A DNA stretch of 15,834 nucleotides, taken from Porticoccaceae bacterium. GTDB lineage: Bacteria > Pseudomonadota > Gammaproteobacteria > Pseudomonadales > Porticoccaceae. The notes under the pieces were generated by a model. That model was not told where the DNA came from, made no database searches, and worked only from the letters and a program-made list of their open reading frames with translations. The DNA lies in assembly GCA_003448675.1 (NCBI GenBank), contig DLXZ01000181.1, forward strand, positions 145 through 15,978, in the 5' to 3' direction. The position numbers and the translations under genes were made by a program. Shown piece after piece: positions 14,393-15,834 of this stretch. Numbering within the stretch: the stretch's first letter is position 1; every line of letters begins with the position of its first letter.

Positions 14393-15834
14393 ATGCCCGC
14401 CCAGCAGCCCGCCAGTAACAACGTCTGGTCTCCCCTGGCCATTCCGCTGTATCGCGCCATGTGGGTCGCTATCACCGCCTCCAATGTGGGCACCTGGATG
14501 AACGAGGTGGGCGTAACCTGGATGATGGCGACGCTGGCACCCTCCAATGTCATGATCGCCCTGATCCAGACAGCAACGACGCTGCCCTTTCTGTTGCTGT
14601 CCTACCCAGCCGGCGCTTTTGCCGACACCTTCAGCCGCCGACGCATGCTGTTGGTACTGCATGTCTGGATGCTGGTGTCAGCCACCACGCTAACCGTGCT
14701 GGCTTTGGCGGAGCTGACCACCGAATGGTGGCTGCTGATACTAACTTTTGCCCTGGCCACCGGTAACGCCATGATGCGTCCGGCCTTCTCAGCCAGCATC
14801 CCCGGTTTCGTGCCCCGAAGCGAGTTGCACAACGCGGTCACTCTCAACTCACTAAGCACCAACGCCAGCAAAGCCATTGGCCCGGCTGCTGGTGGCCTCA
14901 TTATTGCGCTGAGTGGCGCCCATCTGGTGTTCGCGCTTAATGCCGTATCCTTTGTGGTGATTACCCTGATTCTGTATTTCCACTACCCAAAGCGTCACGG
15001 AACCCAGAGCCGCCTGCCCCCCGAACGGTTTACCAAGGCGCTGAAAGGCGGGCTTAGCTATACCGCCCACGATCCACAGCTGCGGGTTGTACTGATCCGG
15101 TGCGTGGTGTTTTTCTTTTTCGCCAGCGCTTTCTGGGCACTGATGCCGGCTTTGCTGATTCGGGGCTTTAACGCCAGCGCCGAAACCTACGGCACCATTA
15201 TGGCGCTCACTGGGCTAGGCGCCGTGGGTGGGGCCATGTTGATGCCACGCCTGTACCGGCGCTGGTCCCGCAATCGCCTGTTCACCGCCACATCCGGTCT
15301 GTTTGGTATCGGTCTGTTGCTGCTTACCGGCGCCGACACATTGTGGACGGTCTGTATGATGGCCGTCTGGCTGGGTTTTGCCTGGATTACCAGCTTCTCG
15401 GTACTGATTGTTACCTGTCAGCTGACGGTGCCTGACTGGGTAAGAGCACGGGCACTGGCTGTGCTGATGCTCGCCTACGGCGCCAGCGCCACCCCGGGCA
15501 GCGCCCTGTGGGGTTATCTGTCGGACGATATAGGAATCGCCAGCAGTCTCGCGCTTGCGGGGCTGGGCGCACTACTGACGATGATATTGGGTCCTCTCCT
15601 GCCACTGGAACACCGCGACCGTGACCACACATCCGCCGACCCTTCGCCGACTCTGCCAGACAATATCAGCGACCCCACCGAAGGTCCGTTGACGCTGGTT
15701 CGCCAATACCAGATAAAAGCCGCTGATACACAAACTTTTTATAGCCTACTGCCTCAGATACGCCGGCTTCGTAAACGCAACGGCGCGCGGGCCTGGCGTA
15801 TTATCGAAACCAGCCAGGCGGTAAGCCGCCGTTG
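14393..15834 (+). CDS. EntS-like (MFS_3) exporter with C-terminal soluble domain, 3' end missing
   Basis: The frame from ATG 14393 is open to the end of the window (480 codons visible), so the 3' end is missing. The membrane part (about residues 15-410) has 11-12 hydrophobic helices and the MFS motif A as YPAGAFADTFSRRRML (around 70-85). It resembles the MFS_3 group that includes the enterobactin exporter EntS: NEVGVTWMM near helix 1 and MMRPAFSASIPGFVPRSELH after helix 4. After a polar Asp/Pro-rich linker, a soluble domain starts near residue 430 (EGPLTLVRQYQIKAADTQTF, then LLPQIRRLRKRNGARAWRI), resembling the antibiotic biosynthesis monooxygenase-like fold carried by many MFS_3 proteins. 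GGGA at 14380-14383, nine bases before ATG, supports the start. It lies 37 bp after ubiX. The export substrate is unknown; siderophores, drugs or metabolites are all possible. Confidence 0.9.
   Translation, partial: MPAQQPASNNVWSPLAIPLYRAMWVAITASNVGTWMNEVGVTWMMATLAPSNVMIALIQTATTLPFLLLSYPAGAFADTFSRRRMLLVLHVWMLVSATTLTVLALAELTTEWWLLILTFALATGNAMMRPAFSASIPGFVPRSELHNAVTLNSLSTNASKAIGPAAGGLIIALSGAHLVFALNAVSFVVITLILYFHYPKRHGTQSRLPPERFTKALKGGLSYTAHDPQLRVVLIRCVVFFFFASAFWALMPALLIRGFNASAETYGTIMALTGLGAVGGAMLMPRLYRRWSRNRLFTATSGLFGIGLLLLTGADTLWTVCMMAVWLGFAWITSFSVLIVTCQLTVPDWVRARALAVLMLAYGASATPGSALWGYLSDDIGIASSLALAGLGALLTMILGPLLPLEHRDRDHTSADPSPTLPDNISDPTEGPLTLVRQYQIKAADTQTFYSLLPQIRRLRKRNGARAWRIIETSQAVSRR

Noticed and set aside
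1..15834. CRISPR arrays, insertion sequences, attachment sites, toxin-antitoxin pairs and RNA genes
   Set aside because: I looked for regular repeats, terminal inverted repeats, transposase or integrase motifs, and cloverleaf-like sequence, and saw none.

Overview
The window reads as a piece of chromosome from a moderately GC-rich Gammaproteobacterium. The case rests on E. coli-like AcrA/AcrB, MoeA and YhdH/AcuI homologues, on several GGGGA-type ribosome binding sites, and on tight packing of genes on both strands. A marine or environmental degrader is likely from the gene content, but I cannot fix the genus. I see no insertion sequence, integrase, CRISPR array, tRNA or rRNA.

Left part (1-5190). 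The 3' end of an amidohydrolase gene is followed by a clear intrinsic terminator. Next comes an unusually long SMP-30/NHL-type beta-propeller protein with 12 visible blades. Convergent to it are a CaiB/BaiF-type CoA-transferase and moeA (molybdenum cofactor insertion), both on the minus strand. The mix of hydrolase, lactonase-like protein and CoA-transferase suggests organic acid or xenobiotic catabolism.

Middle part (5347-9005). A glutathione-transferase-like gene with an altered glutathione-binding motif is divergent from moeA. A perfect 13-bp inverted repeat separates it from a flavin-centred set on the plus strand: a flavin reductase-domain protein, an AcuI/YhdH-type NADPH-dependent enoyl reductase 26 bp downstream, and a luciferase-like (LLM) flavin-dependent monooxygenase. 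The flavin reductase could feed reduced FMN to the LLM enzyme, which would make a two-component oxygenase, but this is inference.

Right part (9075-15834). A two-gene RND efflux operon lies on the minus strand: an AcrA-like lipoprotein followed by an AcrB-like pump with all proton-relay residues but a changed drug pocket. No outer-membrane channel gene is present. A 413-bp non-coding region with short direct repeats separates it from a divergent UbiX/YclB-type flavin prenyltransferase gene, whose start codon sits in a perfect 14-bp palindrome. An EntS-like (MFS_3) exporter follows, open to the window end, with a soluble C-terminal domain resembling a monooxygenase-type ferredoxin-like fold.

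No single undescribed system is proven here. The best leads are the flavin-centred cluster with its inverted repeat, the 12-blade propeller protein, the GST-like protein lacking its Glu-Ser motif, and the self-complementary ubiX start.
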